From: Halomonadaceae bacterium T82-2
Lineage (GTDB): Bacteria; Pseudomonadota; Gammaproteobacteria; Pseudomonadales; Halomonadaceae
Direction: 5' to 3'
Length of the DNA: 64,000 nt
Assembly: GCA_001577635.1 (NCBI GenBank)
Contig: LSBP01000004.1
Coordinates: 1 to 64,000 of the forward strand
The translations under genes and the position numbers were made by a program. Below are positions 1-8,527 of the stretch, piece by piece; position 1 is the first letter of the stretch, and every line of letters starts with the position of its first letter. The notes under the pieces were generated by a model, which saw nothing but the letters and a program-made list of their open reading frames with translations, did no database searches and was not told where the DNA came from.

Positions 1-94
1 CCCACCTGATCCCATGCCGAACTCAGCAGTGAAACCGCTTAGCGCCGATGGTAGTGTGGAGCTTCTCCATGCGAGAGTAGGTCATCGTCAGGCA
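1..94 (+). rRNA. rrf: 5S ribosomal RNA, 3' part
   Basis: The window opens inside a 5S rRNA gene. The conserved bacterial 5S core is readable (CCCACCTGATCCCATGCCG, then CTCAGCAGTGAAAC, then GCGCCGATGGTAGTGTGG, then GCGAGAGTAGGTCATCG). The match to the usual 120-nt gene suggests that about 26 nt of the 5' end lie outside the window. The gene ends near position 94 and is followed by a terminator, so this is the distal end of an rRNA operon running into the window. The exact 3' end is set by analogy with E. coli 5S. Confidence 0.93.
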
Positions 95-106
95 TCTATA
101 CCGCAG

Positions 107-133
107 AACCCCGGCCCACAGGCCGGGGTTTTT
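107..133 (+). terminator. rRNA operon terminator
   Basis: Perfect 10-bp stem AACCCCGGCC / GGCCGGGGTT with a 4-nt loop followed by a T-run, 13 nt after the 5S 3' end. This is a textbook intrinsic terminator for the rRNA operon. Confidence 0.88.
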
Positions 134-378
134 GCGTTTGGGGGCCGGGAAAAGTGGCCGGCTTTCTTCCCGCTTGCTGATTTCAAGGTCGAAGTGACAT
201 CTTGCAACAGGCCTATCGGGCGCGCCGATGCAGGGCGTCGGGCTGTCGCTCATTTCCTACGGGCAGTAGCGCGGTTCTCCTATGGTGAGACAGCCCACCG
301 TGAGGCAGGCTGGAAGTGATCTGTCTGGATCAGGGCTTTCAGTGCCATGTCCGAAAGCTCCGGCTTGAGTCCCTTTAG

Positions 379-397
379 AGCCCCGCCATGCGGGGCT
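379..397 (+). terminator. hairpin, possible second rRNA terminator
   Basis: Stem AGCCCCG / CGGGGCT (7 bp, loop CCATG) followed by a T-rich tail (tcttcttgatttt). It may back up the rRNA terminator for rightward transcription. It also lies 30 bp downstream of the end of the leftward ktrB gene but lacks a T-run in that direction. I see no gene in the remaining sequence between 134 and 427. Confidence 0.45.
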
Positions 398-427
398 TCT
401 TCTTGATTTTCGTGTGCCCCTGGGGCG

Positions 428-1792
428 TCAGCCAATCTGCACGGAACCGCGGGCGTAGCGCAGCCCCTTGTCGCGTTGCGTGGACATGAGATATCCCAGT
501 GACAAGGGGCCGACGCGTCCCAGTAGCATGGTCACAATGAGCGTCAGTTGGCCGCCGGCGCTCATGTCGGGGGTCACGCCCCGCGATAGACCGACGGTGC
601 CGAAGGCGGAAACGCTTTCGAAGGCCAGATCGAGAAAAGACTTTCCGGGCTCCGTCACGGTCAGTAGGAAAAGACAGGTAAATATCAGCAGCATACCCGC
701 CAGTGCCACCGCCACGGCCTTGATGACGGTTTCCTGGGGAATCGAGCGGTTGAAGGCCACCGGTTGTGAATTGCCGCGAATGAAGGCCCGTGCCACCAGC
801 AGCAGTACCACGAAAGTCGTGACCTTGATGCCACTGGCTGTGGACCCCGAACCGGCGCCGATGAACATCAGCAACATGGTCAACAGCGCCGTCGGGTCGG
901 TCAGCGAGCCGGTATCCAGGGTATTGAAGCCGGCAGTGCGTGGCGTGACGGCCTGAAACCAGGCCGCCTGCAGCTTTGCGCCGATGCTGTCGAGCCCACC
1001 TAGTGTTGCGGGGTTACGCCACTCCAGCGCCAGTACCGCGAGCATGCCGATCAGAGAGAGCCAGAACGTGGCCTGCAGCACGATGCGGGCATGGAGTGTC
1101 AGCCGGCGAGTTCGGCGCCACTCGAGCAGTTCAGCAATGACCGCAAATCCCAGCCCGCCGACGATGAAAAGGCCCGAGATCACCAGATTGACCAGCGGGC
1201 TGGCGACGAAGCTGGTGAGGCTGTCCGGCCAGATCGAAAACCCGGCGTTGTTGAAGGCCGAGACGGCATGGAACAGGCTGACCCACAGGCCATGGGACCA
1301 GCCGAATCGCGGGACCCAGCTCAGGGCCAGTAGCAGCGTACCGGTCGCCTCGGCGACGAGGGCGAAGACCACCACCAGGCGGACCAGCGTCATCAATTCG
1401 CTGAACGAGGTGTGATTCAGGCTCTCCTTGACCAGATTGCGCTGGTAGAGGGGTAGCCGCATGCCCATCAGGACCAGTGTCAGTGCGGCGAAGGTCATGA
1501 AGCCCAGCCCGCCGACCTGAATGAGGCACAGGACCACCCACTGGCCGAACAGGGTCAGGTCGGCGGTCTGGGTCACCGACAGCCCGGTTACCGTGACGGC
1601 AGAGGTCGCCGTGAACAGGGCTTCATGCCAGTTCAGGGGCACCGTGGCCGAGATCGGCAGCCACAGCAGCAAAGTGCCGAACCCACTGAGCAGCGCGAAG
1701 CCGAACAGCAGAATTTCCGGCGGCGAGAGTCGAATCACACGCCCGTGAGGCAGGTAGCGAAGCGGACGTACGATGCGCTGGCGGTAGTTCAT
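428..1792 (-). CDS. ktrB: KtrB/TrkH-type K+ channel-like transporter subunit
   Basis: Integral membrane K+ translocation subunit, 454 aa, of the Trk/Ktr/HKT superfamily. It carries the four M-P-M repeats; the selectivity filter turns are visible as TVTGL (residues about 67-71), NNAGF, RTAGF and GTVGL, each contributing the filter glycine. The length and the short cytosolic partner next door fit KtrB better than TrkH, whose partner TrkA is about twice as long. The gene starts 10 nt after the ktrA stop, so the two are co-transcribed. K+ uptake is the first response to osmotic upshift in halophiles, which fits the inferred host. The start codon ATG is clear but its ribosome site is weak, suggesting translational coupling. 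Confidence 0.9.
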   Translation of the reverse strand: MNYRQRIVRPLRYLPHGRVIRLSPPEILLFGFALLSGFGTLLLWLPISATVPLNWHEALFTATSAVTVTGLSVTQTADLTLFGQWVVLCLIQVGGLGFMTFAALTLVLMGMRLPLYQRNLVKESLNHTSFSELMTLVRLVVVFALVAEATGTLLLALSWVPRFGWSHGLWVSLFHAVSAFNNAGFSIWPDSLTSFVASPLVNLVISGLFIVGGLGFAVIAELLEWRRTRRLTLHARIVLQATFWLSLIGMLAVLALEWRNPATLGGLDSIGAKLQAAWFQAVTPRTAGFNTLDTGSLTDPTALLTMLLMFIGAGSGSTASGIKVTTFVVLLLVARAFIRGNSQPVAFNRSIPQETVIKAVAVALAGMLLIFTCLFLLTVTEPGKSFLDLAFESVSAFGTVGLSRGVTPDMSAGGQLTLIVTMLLGRVGPLSLGYLMSTQRDKGLRYARGSVQIG

Positions 1793-1802
1793 GGCTTGAA
1801 GA

Positions 1803-2459
1803 TCACAGCTTCTTGCCCAGTTCGCGGAGGGCGTCGAGATCCCCGATCAGCACCAGGTGGTCATCGCCTTGCAGTGACGTGTCGCCGTCCGGGTCCCGGA
1901 TCACTTCGGTCCCGCGTTTGATGGCGATAAGGGCCAGGTCGCTCTCGTCGAGAGCCAGGTCGGCTACGCTGGGGCAACGCTCGCTGAGCTTGTCGGTCGC
2001 CTGCAGCTCGACGATGAACTGCCGGTCGCCGAGCTGGATGAAGTCGACCATGGCGCGGTAGTGCAGGCTTTCCGCGACGCGTAGGCCGGTGTCGTATTCG
2101 GGGTAGACAATATGGTCGGCACCAATGTGCTTGAGCAGCCGATAGTGGGTATCGGAATGCGCCTTGACCCAGATCTCCCGGGCGCCCTGCTCCTTGACCA
2201 GCAGCGTGCAGATCATGCTGGCTTCGATATTGTCGTCGACGTCGATCACCACGGCGTCATAATCACCCAGCGAAAGTTCGGCCAGTGCCTTCTCGTTGGT
2301 GACGTCGGCCACCACCGCGTGGCTCAGCAGATCCGCCATGGCGTTGACGCGGTCCTCGTCATGATCGACGCCCAGCACGTCATTGCGCTGGCGGCGCAGC
2401 TCCTGGGCGACGGTGACGCCGAAGTAGCCCAGACCCAGGAGCGCGAACTGGTGAGCCAT
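1803..2459 (-). CDS. ktrA: KtrA-type NAD-binding regulatory subunit of K+ uptake
   Basis: 218-aa cytosolic RCK protein that forms the gating ring on KtrB. The N-terminal RCK_N/TrkA_N Rossmann fold carries the nucleotide-binding GLGYFG motif at residues about 9-14 and an acidic residue at the end of beta-2 (VDHDEDR). The C-terminal RCK_C domain follows from about residue 135. One Rossmann unit plus one RCK_C is the KtrA architecture; TrkA has two of each. A strong AAGGAGGT ribosome site precedes the ATG. The gene sits 33 nt after marR and 10 nt before ktrB on the same strand. Confidence 0.9.
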   Translation of the reverse strand: MAHQFALLGLGYFGVTVAQELRRQRNDVLGVDHDEDRVNAMADLLSHAVVADVTNEKALAELSLGDYDAVVIDVDDNIEASMICTLLVKEQGAREIWVKAHSDTHYRLLKHIGADHIVYPEYDTGLRVAESLHYRAMVDFIQLGDRQFIVELQATDKLSERCPSVADLALDESDLALIAIKRGTEVIRDPDGDTSLQGDDHLVLIGDLDALRELGKKL

Positions 2460-2492
2460 GAAACCTCCTTGTAAAAAGACGGTGGATGCGGG

Positions 2493-2966
2493 CTAGTCGC
2501 GCTTCGCCTCCGAGGCGAGTCCGGCCTCGATCTTGTCCAGCAACCGGAACAAGTCACGATACTCCGCCTCGCTCAGGGCGGCCACCAGCGAGTGCTCCCA
2601 GGCCAGGGCCCGTGGAATGGCCAGGTCGAGCAGGTCATGCCCCGCCTCGCTCAGTGTCAGCCACAGGGTACGCTGATCGTCGTCGTCGCGCTGGCGAGCG
2701 ATGAGTTCACGCGCCAGCAGTTGCGAGACCGCCCGAGACACTCGGGCCTTGTCCATGGCCGTCAGTTCGCAGATGCGCTTGGCGGTCAGCGGCTGGGCCT
2801 GCTGAAGCCAGGCCAGAATGCGCCACTGCGCGATGGTCAGGTCATACTGCTCGGCATAGATCGAGGACAGCGCCTGGCTGATGCGTTCGGCCAGGTTGGA
2901 CAGTCGGTAGGGCAGAAACACCTTGAGATCGAGTTCGGCGCGGGGGGCGGCAGTGGTCGAGGGCAA
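2493..2966 (-). CDS. MarR family transcriptional regulator (TTG start)
   Basis: 157-aa winged-helix MarR family repressor. The HTH region reads LTIAQWRILAWL..LTAKRICELTAMDKARVSRAVSQL, and the wing carries the family signature DDDDQRTLWLTLSEAG. The long upstream in-frame extension is low-complexity and unlike MarR proteins. The only start with a good ribosome site is the TTG at 2966 (AGGAG, 7-nt spacing), which gives the normal family length. It is transcribed away from maiA, and a perfect inverted repeat lies in the shared promoter region. It could regulate maiA, itself and, by readthrough, ktrAB (33 nt downstream). The ligand is unknown. Confidence 0.85.
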   Translation of the reverse strand: MPSTTAAPRAELDLKVFLPYRLSNLAERISQALSSIYAEQYDLTIAQWRILAWLQQAQPLTAKRICELTAMDKARVSRAVSQLLARELIARQRDDDDQRTLWLTLSEAGHDLLDLAIPRALAWEHSLVAALSEAEYRDLFRLLDKIEAGLASEAKRD

Positions 2967-3133
2967 GCGCGGACTCCTGATGTGCCATGACGTGAATGGT
3001 GCCCCGAGTATAATCGCGCCTCGCCGGGCGTGGCAGGGGCGCCTCGCTGTACGGAAAAGTTGACAGCTTTGTGAAGCGGCTACGACTAAGGGCGAGCGAG
3101 TGGCCCTTGAGCGACTGGGGCGTTGCGCATATG

Positions 3134-3147
3134 GTTTCAAATGAAAC
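3134..3147. promoter_or_regulatory. candidate MarR operator
   Basis: Perfect inverted repeat GTTTCA-AA-TGAAAC in an AT-rich patch of the 236-bp divergent marR/maiA promoter region, 56 bp before the maiA start. Its size and symmetry suit a dimeric winged-helix repressor. Assignment to the adjacent MarR protein is inference. Confidence 0.5.
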
Positions 3148-3202
3148 TTTATGCCGGGTCGGCAACGGTCGACCCCTTCAGTGACCGGCCGAGGAGATCG
3201 CG

Positions 3203-3865
3203 ATGTCGGAATCGCCTCCCATACTGTATGGCTACTGGCGTTCGAGCGCCGCCTATCGCGTTCGGATCGCACTCAATCTCAAGCAGGTCGAGGTCGAGCA
3301 CCGCAGCGTGCACCTGGTGCGTGCCGGGGGCGAGCAGCACACCCCCGAATACCGACGGCGCAATCCCGAGGGGCTGGTGCCGCTGTTCATTGACAGCGAC
3401 GGCACCTGCCTGACGCAATCGATGGCGATCGTCGAGTATCTGGACGAGACTCGCCCCGGACCTCGACTGTTGCCCCCGGAACCGGCGGCCCGCGCTCGCA
3501 GCCGCGCCCTGGCCCAGGTCATTGCCTGCGAGGTTCATCCTCTCGACAACCTGCGTGTGCTGCGGTATTTGACGCACGAACTGGGCATCGATGAGCCGGA
3601 CAAGCTGCGCTGGTACCGTCACTGGGTCGCGGAAGGGCTGGCGGCGCTCGAGGCTCGGGTGACCGAATGGTCGACCCCGTTCTCGCTGGGCGAGCGGCCC
3701 GGATTGGTGGAGTTGTGCCTGGTGCCACAACTCTACAACGCGCGGCGTTTCGACTGTCCGCTCGATGACTATCCGGCACTGGTCGCGCTGGACGCCCGCT
3801 CCCGCGAACTCGAGGCGTTCCGCCGGGCCGCGCCCGAGGCGCAGCCCGATGCCATCCCGGCATGA
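3203..3865 (+). CDS. maiA: maleylacetoacetate isomerase / zeta-class GST
   Basis: 220-aa zeta-class glutathione transferase predicted to isomerise maleylacetoacetate to fumarylacetoacetate (homogentisate route of Tyr/Phe breakdown). The catalytic loop SSAAYRVRIAL (residues about 14-24) is the zeta signature, and the C-terminal LVPQLYNARRF motif is typical of the family. In the C-terminal domain the usual N-capping box (S/T-L-A-D) reads GLVE, a departure that could affect folding. Its usual partners hmgA and fahA are not adjacent, so the pathway role is less certain than the family. GAGGAG precedes the ATG. Divergent from a MarR gene. Confidence 0.82.
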   Translation: MSESPPILYGYWRSSAAYRVRIALNLKQVEVEHRSVHLVRAGGEQHTPEYRRRNPEGLVPLFIDSDGTCLTQSMAIVEYLDETRPGPRLLPPEPAARARSRALAQVIACEVHPLDNLRVLRYLTHELGIDEPDKLRWYRHWVAEGLAALEARVTEWSTPFSLGERPGLVELCLVPQLYNARRFDCPLDDYPALVALDARSRELEAFRRAAPEAQPDAIPA

Positions 3866-4031
3866 ACGATTTCGGTAAACGCAGTGCTTTTTGCTGCAAA
3901 ATGCTCAAGGTACGGCAGAACAAAGCGCGGCGATGGTGCAAGCGGACGGGTTGACGCTACAATCGCAGCCTTGTTTGCCAAACCCTGTGGGCGGCCTTTG
4001 GCACAACAATAAAACCTTCAAGGTGTGTGTT

Positions 4032-5492
4032 ATGACGACAAGAGAAAAACCGCAAAATCTCTGGATGGGTCGCTGGGGGTTCGTGCTTGCCGCGACCGGC
4101 TCTGCGGTGGGGTTAGGCAATATCTGGAAGTTCCCCTACATGACCGGGGAATACGGGGGCGGGGCCTTCGTGCTGGTCTACCTGCTGTGTATCGCGGCGA
4201 TCGGCATTCCCATCATGATGGTCGAGATCGGCTATGGTCGTCGCGGTCGTGGCAGCCCGATCGACGCCATTCGCCGCGTGGCCCGGGAGTCCGGCCAGGG
4301 CTCGGGTTGGTCGCTGATCGGCTGGATGGCGATGCTCTGCGGCTTCATGATTCTTTCCTTCTACGTGGTGGTGGCCGGCTGGTCGGTTTCCTACCTGTGG
4401 AAGACCGTGACCGGCGGTCTCAGCGCCGACACGGTGGACGGCATGGCAGCGATCTTCGGCGCCAACAATGCCAACCCGTGGAACCTCGGCTTCTGGAGCA
4501 CGCTGGTGACGGTGGTCACCATGCTGATCGTCGGCAAGGGCGTCCAGGAAGGCATCGAGAAGAGCGTTCGCTGGATGATGCCGGGCATGGTGATCATGCT
4601 GGGTATCATGATCGTTTACGCCATGTTCTCCGGTGGCTTCGGTCAGGCGCTCGATTTTCTGTTCGGCTTCGAGATCGGCAAGCTCTCCAGCGCCGGCCTG
4701 CTGGCAGCCATGGGGCACGCCTTCTTCACCCTGTCTCTCGCGTCGGGTGCGATCCTGACCTACGGTTCCTACCTGCCTGACGGCAAGTCCATCGCCCGCA
4801 CCACCTTCACCGTGGCGATCTGCGATACGCTGGTGGCGCTGATGGCCGGTCTGGCGATCTTCCCGGTGATCTTCGCCAACGGCCTGGATCCGGCCAGTGG
4901 CCCGGGGCTGATCTTCATGAGCCTGCCGCTGGCCTTCGAGCAGATGCCGCTGGGCACCCTGCTGGAAGCCATCTTCTTCATCATGCTGACCATGGCCGCG
5001 CTGACTTCGGCGATCTCGATGATCGAGGCCACCGTGGCCTGGCTCAACGAGAGCAAGGGGATCTCCCGTGTCAAGGCGGCCTGGGGAACCGGCATCGTGC
5101 TGTGGATCGTCAGCACGCTGGCCATGCTGTCGTTCAACGTCGGTGCGGACTGGACGTTCGCCGGCAAGAACTTCTTCGGCTGGCTGGACTACCTGACCTC
5201 GCGCTGGATGATGCCGCTGGGCGGTCTGGGCATGGCCATTCTGGCCGGCTTCGTGCTCCGCAACGACATCTTCCGCTCCGAGCTGGGCCTGAGCCCCGCG
5301 CAGCACGCCCTGTGGCTGTTCATGATCCGCTACGTCAGCCCGCTGGGCATCGTGGTCATCTTCATCGACGCCCTGGGCGTGATGACGCTCGACATGAGCA
5401 GCCAGTGGCCCTGGCTGATAGCGGCGCTGGTTGTGCTCACCGTTATCGGCGAATTACTCAGCCCGCGTTTGCGTAAGCAGCTGGCCGGCTGA
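4032..5492 (+). CDS. sodium-dependent NSS (SNF) family transporter
   Basis: 486-aa inner-membrane symporter of the neurotransmitter:sodium symporter family (LeuT fold, about 11-12 TM helices). The TM1 signature GSAVGLGNIWKFPY (residues about 23-36) forms part of the Na+ and substrate sites, and FFTLSLASGA in TM6 is also typical. Bacterial members mostly import amino acids with Na+; the substrate cannot be read from sequence. The in-frame extension upstream of 4032 lacks NSS homology, so the ATG giving MTTREKPQNLW is chosen. A hairpin follows the gene. Confidence 0.88.
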   Translation: MTTREKPQNLWMGRWGFVLAATGSAVGLGNIWKFPYMTGEYGGGAFVLVYLLCIAAIGIPIMMVEIGYGRRGRGSPIDAIRRVARESGQGSGWSLIGWMAMLCGFMILSFYVVVAGWSVSYLWKTVTGGLSADTVDGMAAIFGANNANPWNLGFWSTLVTVVTMLIVGKGVQEGIEKSVRWMMPGMVIMLGIMIVYAMFSGGFGQALDFLFGFEIGKLSSAGLLAAMGHAFFTLSLASGAILTYGSYLPDGKSIARTTFTVAICDTLVALMAGLAIFPVIFANGLDPASGPGLIFMSLPLAFEQMPLGTLLEAIFFIMLTMAALTSAISMIEATVAWLNESKGISRVKAAWGTGIVLWIVSTLAMLSFNVGADWTFAGKNFFGWLDYLTSRWMMPLGGLGMAILAGFVLRNDIFRSELGLSPAQHALWLFMIRYVSPLGIVVIFIDALGVMTLDMSSQWPWLIAALVVLTVIGELLSPRLRKQLAG

Positions 5493-5518
5493 TCCCGCTC
5501 CGTCGGGCAGCCTGACTG

Positions 5519-5550
5519 GACGCCTCCGGCGAGCATTCGCCGGAGGCGTC
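5519..5550 (+). terminator. hairpin downstream of NSS transporter gene
   Basis: 14-bp perfect stem GACGCCTCCGGCGA / TCGCCGGAGGCGTC with a GCAT loop, starting 27 bp after the NSS stop codon. The tail TTGCATT is only weakly T-rich, so termination may be partial. Confidence 0.6.
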
Positions 5551-5674
5551 TTGCATTCCAACGATCGAGTTATATGCTGGCAACTAGACGTTACTGGTAC
5601 CCGGCGCCCTTGTTCATTATTTTTACGTATAAGATATAGAGTCTTTTTGCGTTTTTGTTATAACAGGGTGCGCC

Positions 5675-6544
5675 ATGTTTCCGACCGACGATGCTGTCTC
5701 GAATCCCGCTCGCCTCGCGGCTTTGCGCGATTTCCCGCGTGGGCAGGTCTGTCTGGTCGGTGCCGGACCGGGAGATCCCGAACTGCTGACGATCAAGGCG
5801 CTCAAGCGGTTGCAGACAGCTGATGTGGTGCTGCACGACCGCCTGGTGAGCGACGAGATTCTCGCGTTGATCCCGCCCCACACACAGCGGCTTTATGTCG
5901 GCAAGGCGCGCTCCTCGCACAGCGTCCCCCAGTCGGGAATCAACCGGGCCCTGGTCGACTGGGCGCGCTGTGGCAGGCGTGTGGTTCGTCTCAAGGGCGG
6001 GGACCCCTTCATCTTCGGCCGCGGCGGCGAGGAGCTGGAAAGCCTGGCCCAGGCGGGAGTCGACTTCGAGGTGGTGCCCGGCATCACCGCGGCCTCGGGT
6101 TGCGCGGCCTATGCCGGCATTCCCCTGACCCACCGGGATCACGCCCAGTCGGTGCGCTTCGTCACCGGGCATCTCAAGAACGGCAGCTGCGATCTGGACT
6201 GGCCCGCGCTGGCCCGCGAGGGGCAGACGCTGGTCTTCTACATGGGACTGGGCAGTCTCGAGGTCATTCAGCAGGAACTGCAGGCTCACGGCCTTGCCGG
6301 GGACACGCCTCTGGCGCTGGTCGAGCAGGGCACCACGGCGCGACAGCGCGTTCACGTCGGTTCCCTGGCGGTTCTGCCGGCAAGCCTCGACGGTGACAGC
6401 ATCCGGCCGCCGACGCTGATCGTGATCGGGCATGTCGTGGGCCTGCAGGAACGGCTCGACTGGTTCGAGACCCAGCGTGCCGCCAGTCGCGGCTGGGACG
6501 AGGGCAAGCATCCGACACCCCGGGCGCAGGCCGACAGTGCCTGA
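5675..6544 (+). CDS. cobA: uroporphyrinogen-III C-methyltransferase (SUMT)
   Basis: 289-aa SAM-dependent methyltransferase converting uroporphyrinogen III to precorrin-2, the branch point to siroheme and cobalamin. Family landmarks are visible: [15 protein letters not shown] near residue 28 (SAM-binding loop), VVLHDRLVS, the [16 protein letters not shown] block, and [21 protein letters not shown]. It stands alone rather than fused to the CysG dehydrogenase/chelatase part, so a separate precorrin-2 dehydrogenase is expected elsewhere. The 150 bp upstream are markedly AT-rich and hold several promoter-like hexamers, but no single pair is convincing. Confidence 0.93.
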   Translation: MFPTDDAVSNPARLAALRDFPRGQVCLVGAGPGDPELLTIKALKRLQTADVVLHDRLVSDEILALIPPHTQRLYVGKARSSHSVPQSGINRALVDWARCGRRVVRLKGGDPFIFGRGGEELESLAQAGVDFEVVPGITAASGCAAYAGIPLTHRDHAQSVRFVTGHLKNGSCDLDWPALAREGQTLVFYMGLGSLEVIQQELQAHGLAGDTPLALVEQGTTARQRVHVGSLAVLPASLDGDSIRPPTLIVIGHVVGLQERLDWFETQRAASRGWDEGKHPTPRAQADSA

Positions 6545-6616
6545 CATCGGCGCTCCGGATTGACGGGAGTCGGTCGGGCTTCCGAGAATGACGCCATCAC
6601 GTCACGGGAGGCCGAC

Positions 6617-8527
6617 ATGAACGTCGAGCAGCTGGATATCCGCGATCACCTGGCGCAGTTCGCGCCCTTCGACAGCCTGTCGGACGATCTGCTCGACACG
6701 GTCGCCGCGTCGGTCGAAATCCGTTACTTCCAGGCCGGCACCGAGCTGCTGGTCAAGGATCAGCCGATCGAGGCCCTCTGGTACGTGCGCAGCGGGGCGG
6801 TGGAGATGTACCTGCGCAACGGCCGGCTGTTCAATCGGCTGGGGGAGGGCGACATCTTCGGCTACTCGGATCTGCTGCGCAATCGTCGGGTGCGCTATCC
6901 GGTCCGGGCCATCGAGGACACCCTGATCTACTTCATTCCCGCCGAGGTATTCGAGGAGGTCTGCGACCAGGACGACGAGTTCGCCGAGTTCGTCGACACC
7001 GGCGGCCAGCGGCTCAAGGCCACGGTCGAGCAGCAGCGTCACGACAGCGACATGATGACCACCCGGGTGCGCAAGCTGCTCGGTCGCCCTGCCGAGATGA
7101 TCGAGGCCGGTGTGACTCTGCAGGAAGCGGCCCAGCGCATGCGGGATGCCAACACCACCTGCGTGCTGGTCATCGAGCCGGCGGAAAAGGCCTCGCCGTA
7201 TACCTTCATCGATCGCGATGGTCACGGCTGGCGCCTGTGCGGCATTCTCACCGATCGTGACTTCTGCACCCGCGTGCTGGCCGAGGGAGTCACGCCCCAG
7301 GCCCCGGCGACCGATGCGATGTCCCGGCAGCTGATCGTGGTGCAGTCCGACGAGACGGTCTACGAGGCGATGCTGAGCATGCTGCGCAACCAGGTGCACC
7401 ACCTGCCCGTGCTGCACCGGCGTCAGCCGATCGGTGTCCTGCACCTTTCCGATATCGTGCGCTACGAGACGCACAGCAGCCTCTTTCTGGTCAACAACAT
7501 CTTTCTCCAGAACGAGGTGGACCAGCTCGCCCACCTCTCCGAGGAGGTGCGCACCGCCTTTGCCCGGATGGTGGCCGACGGCGCCAACTCGGAGATGGTG
7601 GGGCGGGCACTGGCGACCGTGGGGCGCAGCTTCGCGCACCGCTTGATCGAGCTCGCCGAAGCCAGGCTGGGCCCGCCGCCGGTACCCTACTGCTTCATGG
7701 TGCTGGGGTCGATGGCGCGTGACGAGCCGACCATCACCGCCGACCAGGACAATGCCCTGGTGCTCGACGACCGCTTCGACCCCGAGCAGCACGACGCCTA
7801 CTTCGAGGCCCTGGCCAAGTTCGTCAGCGACGGCCTTGCCGCCTGTGGCTACCCCTACTGCAAGGGCGACGTGATGGCCACCAACCCGCGGTGGCGCCAG
7901 CCCCTGCAGGTCTGGAAGCGCTACTTCACCGAGTGGATGGATGCGCCCAATCCCGAGCGGCTGCTGCACAGTTCGATCTTCTTCGATCTGGCGGCGGTAC
8001 ATGGCGAGGAGCCGCTGGTCGAGGCCCTGCAGGACCTCATTGCCGAACGCGCACCACAGCGGCCCTTCTTCCTCGCGGCGATGGCCCGCAATGCGCTCGG
8101 CCGCACTCCACCACTGGGCTTCTTCCGTACCTTCGTCATGGAACAGGACGGCAAGCACCGCAAATCCATCAATCTCAAGCGGCGCGGCACCGCGCCACTG
8201 GCCGATCTGGTGCGCGTGCATGCCCTGGCCTGTGGCTCGAAGGCCCAGAACACCTTCGCTCGGCTGGACGACATCGCCAAGACGCGACTGCTGGCCGACG
8301 GCGTCAACGAGCGGCTGCGCTACGCCTTCGAGTTCCTCTCGATGGTGCGCATTCGGCATCAGGCCCACGATATCGAGCAGGGCGAGGAGCCCGACAACAA
8401 TATCGAGCCGGAAAACATCGACAGTCGCGAGCGACACCATCTCAAGGATGCCTTCGAAGTGATCAGTCACGCCCAGAAGTTCCTGGGATTCCGCTATCCC
8501 ATGCCCTCGAAACGGTCCCGCGGATGA
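6617..8527 (+). CDS. cNMP-binding / CBS / DUF294 nucleotidyltransferase-like protein
   Basis: 636-aa cytosolic signalling protein. Domain order: cyclic-nucleotide-binding beta-barrel (about 15-125), a CBS pair (about 160-300; ILTDRDFCTRV and VLHLSDIVRY are typical CBS ends), DUF294 nucleotidyltransferase-like core (about 320-460, GSMARDEPTITADQDNA matching the GS..R.E....D.D pattern), then a helical DUF294_C domain. The architecture is widespread in proteobacteria, usually next to acetate-assimilation genes and paired with an exonuclease; acs/actP are not in this window. The ATG at 6617 is chosen for its GGGAGG site. The stop overlaps the next start (ATGA), so the two are translationally coupled. 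The physiological reaction is unproven. Confidence 0.86.
   Translation: MNVEQLDIRDHLAQFAPFDSLSDDLLDTVAASVEIRYFQAGTELLVKDQPIEALWYVRSGAVEMYLRNGRLFNRLGEGDIFGYSDLLRNRRVRYPVRAIEDTLIYFIPAEVFEEVCDQDDEFAEFVDTGGQRLKATVEQQRHDSDMMTTRVRKLLGRPAEMIEAGVTLQEAAQRMRDANTTCVLVIEPAEKASPYTFIDRDGHGWRLCGILTDRDFCTRVLAEGVTPQAPATDAMSRQLIVVQSDETVYEAMLSMLRNQVHHLPVLHRRQPIGVLHLSDIVRYETHSSLFLVNNIFLQNEVDQLAHLSEEVRTAFARMVADGANSEMVGRALATVGRSFAHRLIELAEARLGPPPVPYCFMVLGSMARDEPTITADQDNALVLDDRFDPEQHDAYFEALAKFVSDGLAACGYPYCKGDVMATNPRWRQPLQVWKRYFTEWMDAPNPERLLHSSIFFDLAAVHGEEPLVEALQDLIAERAPQRPFFLAAMARNALGRTPPLGFFRTFVMEQDGKHRKSINLKRRGTAPLADLVRVHALACGSKAQNTFARLDDIAKTRLLADGVNERLRYAFEFLSMVRIRHQAHDIEQGEEPDNNIEPENIDSRERHHLKDAFEVISHAQKFLGFRYPMPSKRSRG

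Noticed and set aside
331-400. Possible tRNA remnant after the 5S gene
   Set aside because: A GAGTCCC-like T-arm fragment is present but no cloverleaf can be folded; only the 379-397 hairpin is supported.
5600-5674. Definite sigma70 promoter for cobA
   Set aside because: Several AT-rich hexamers (TATAAG, TATAGA, TATAAC) are present, but none has a good -35 at 16-18 bp.
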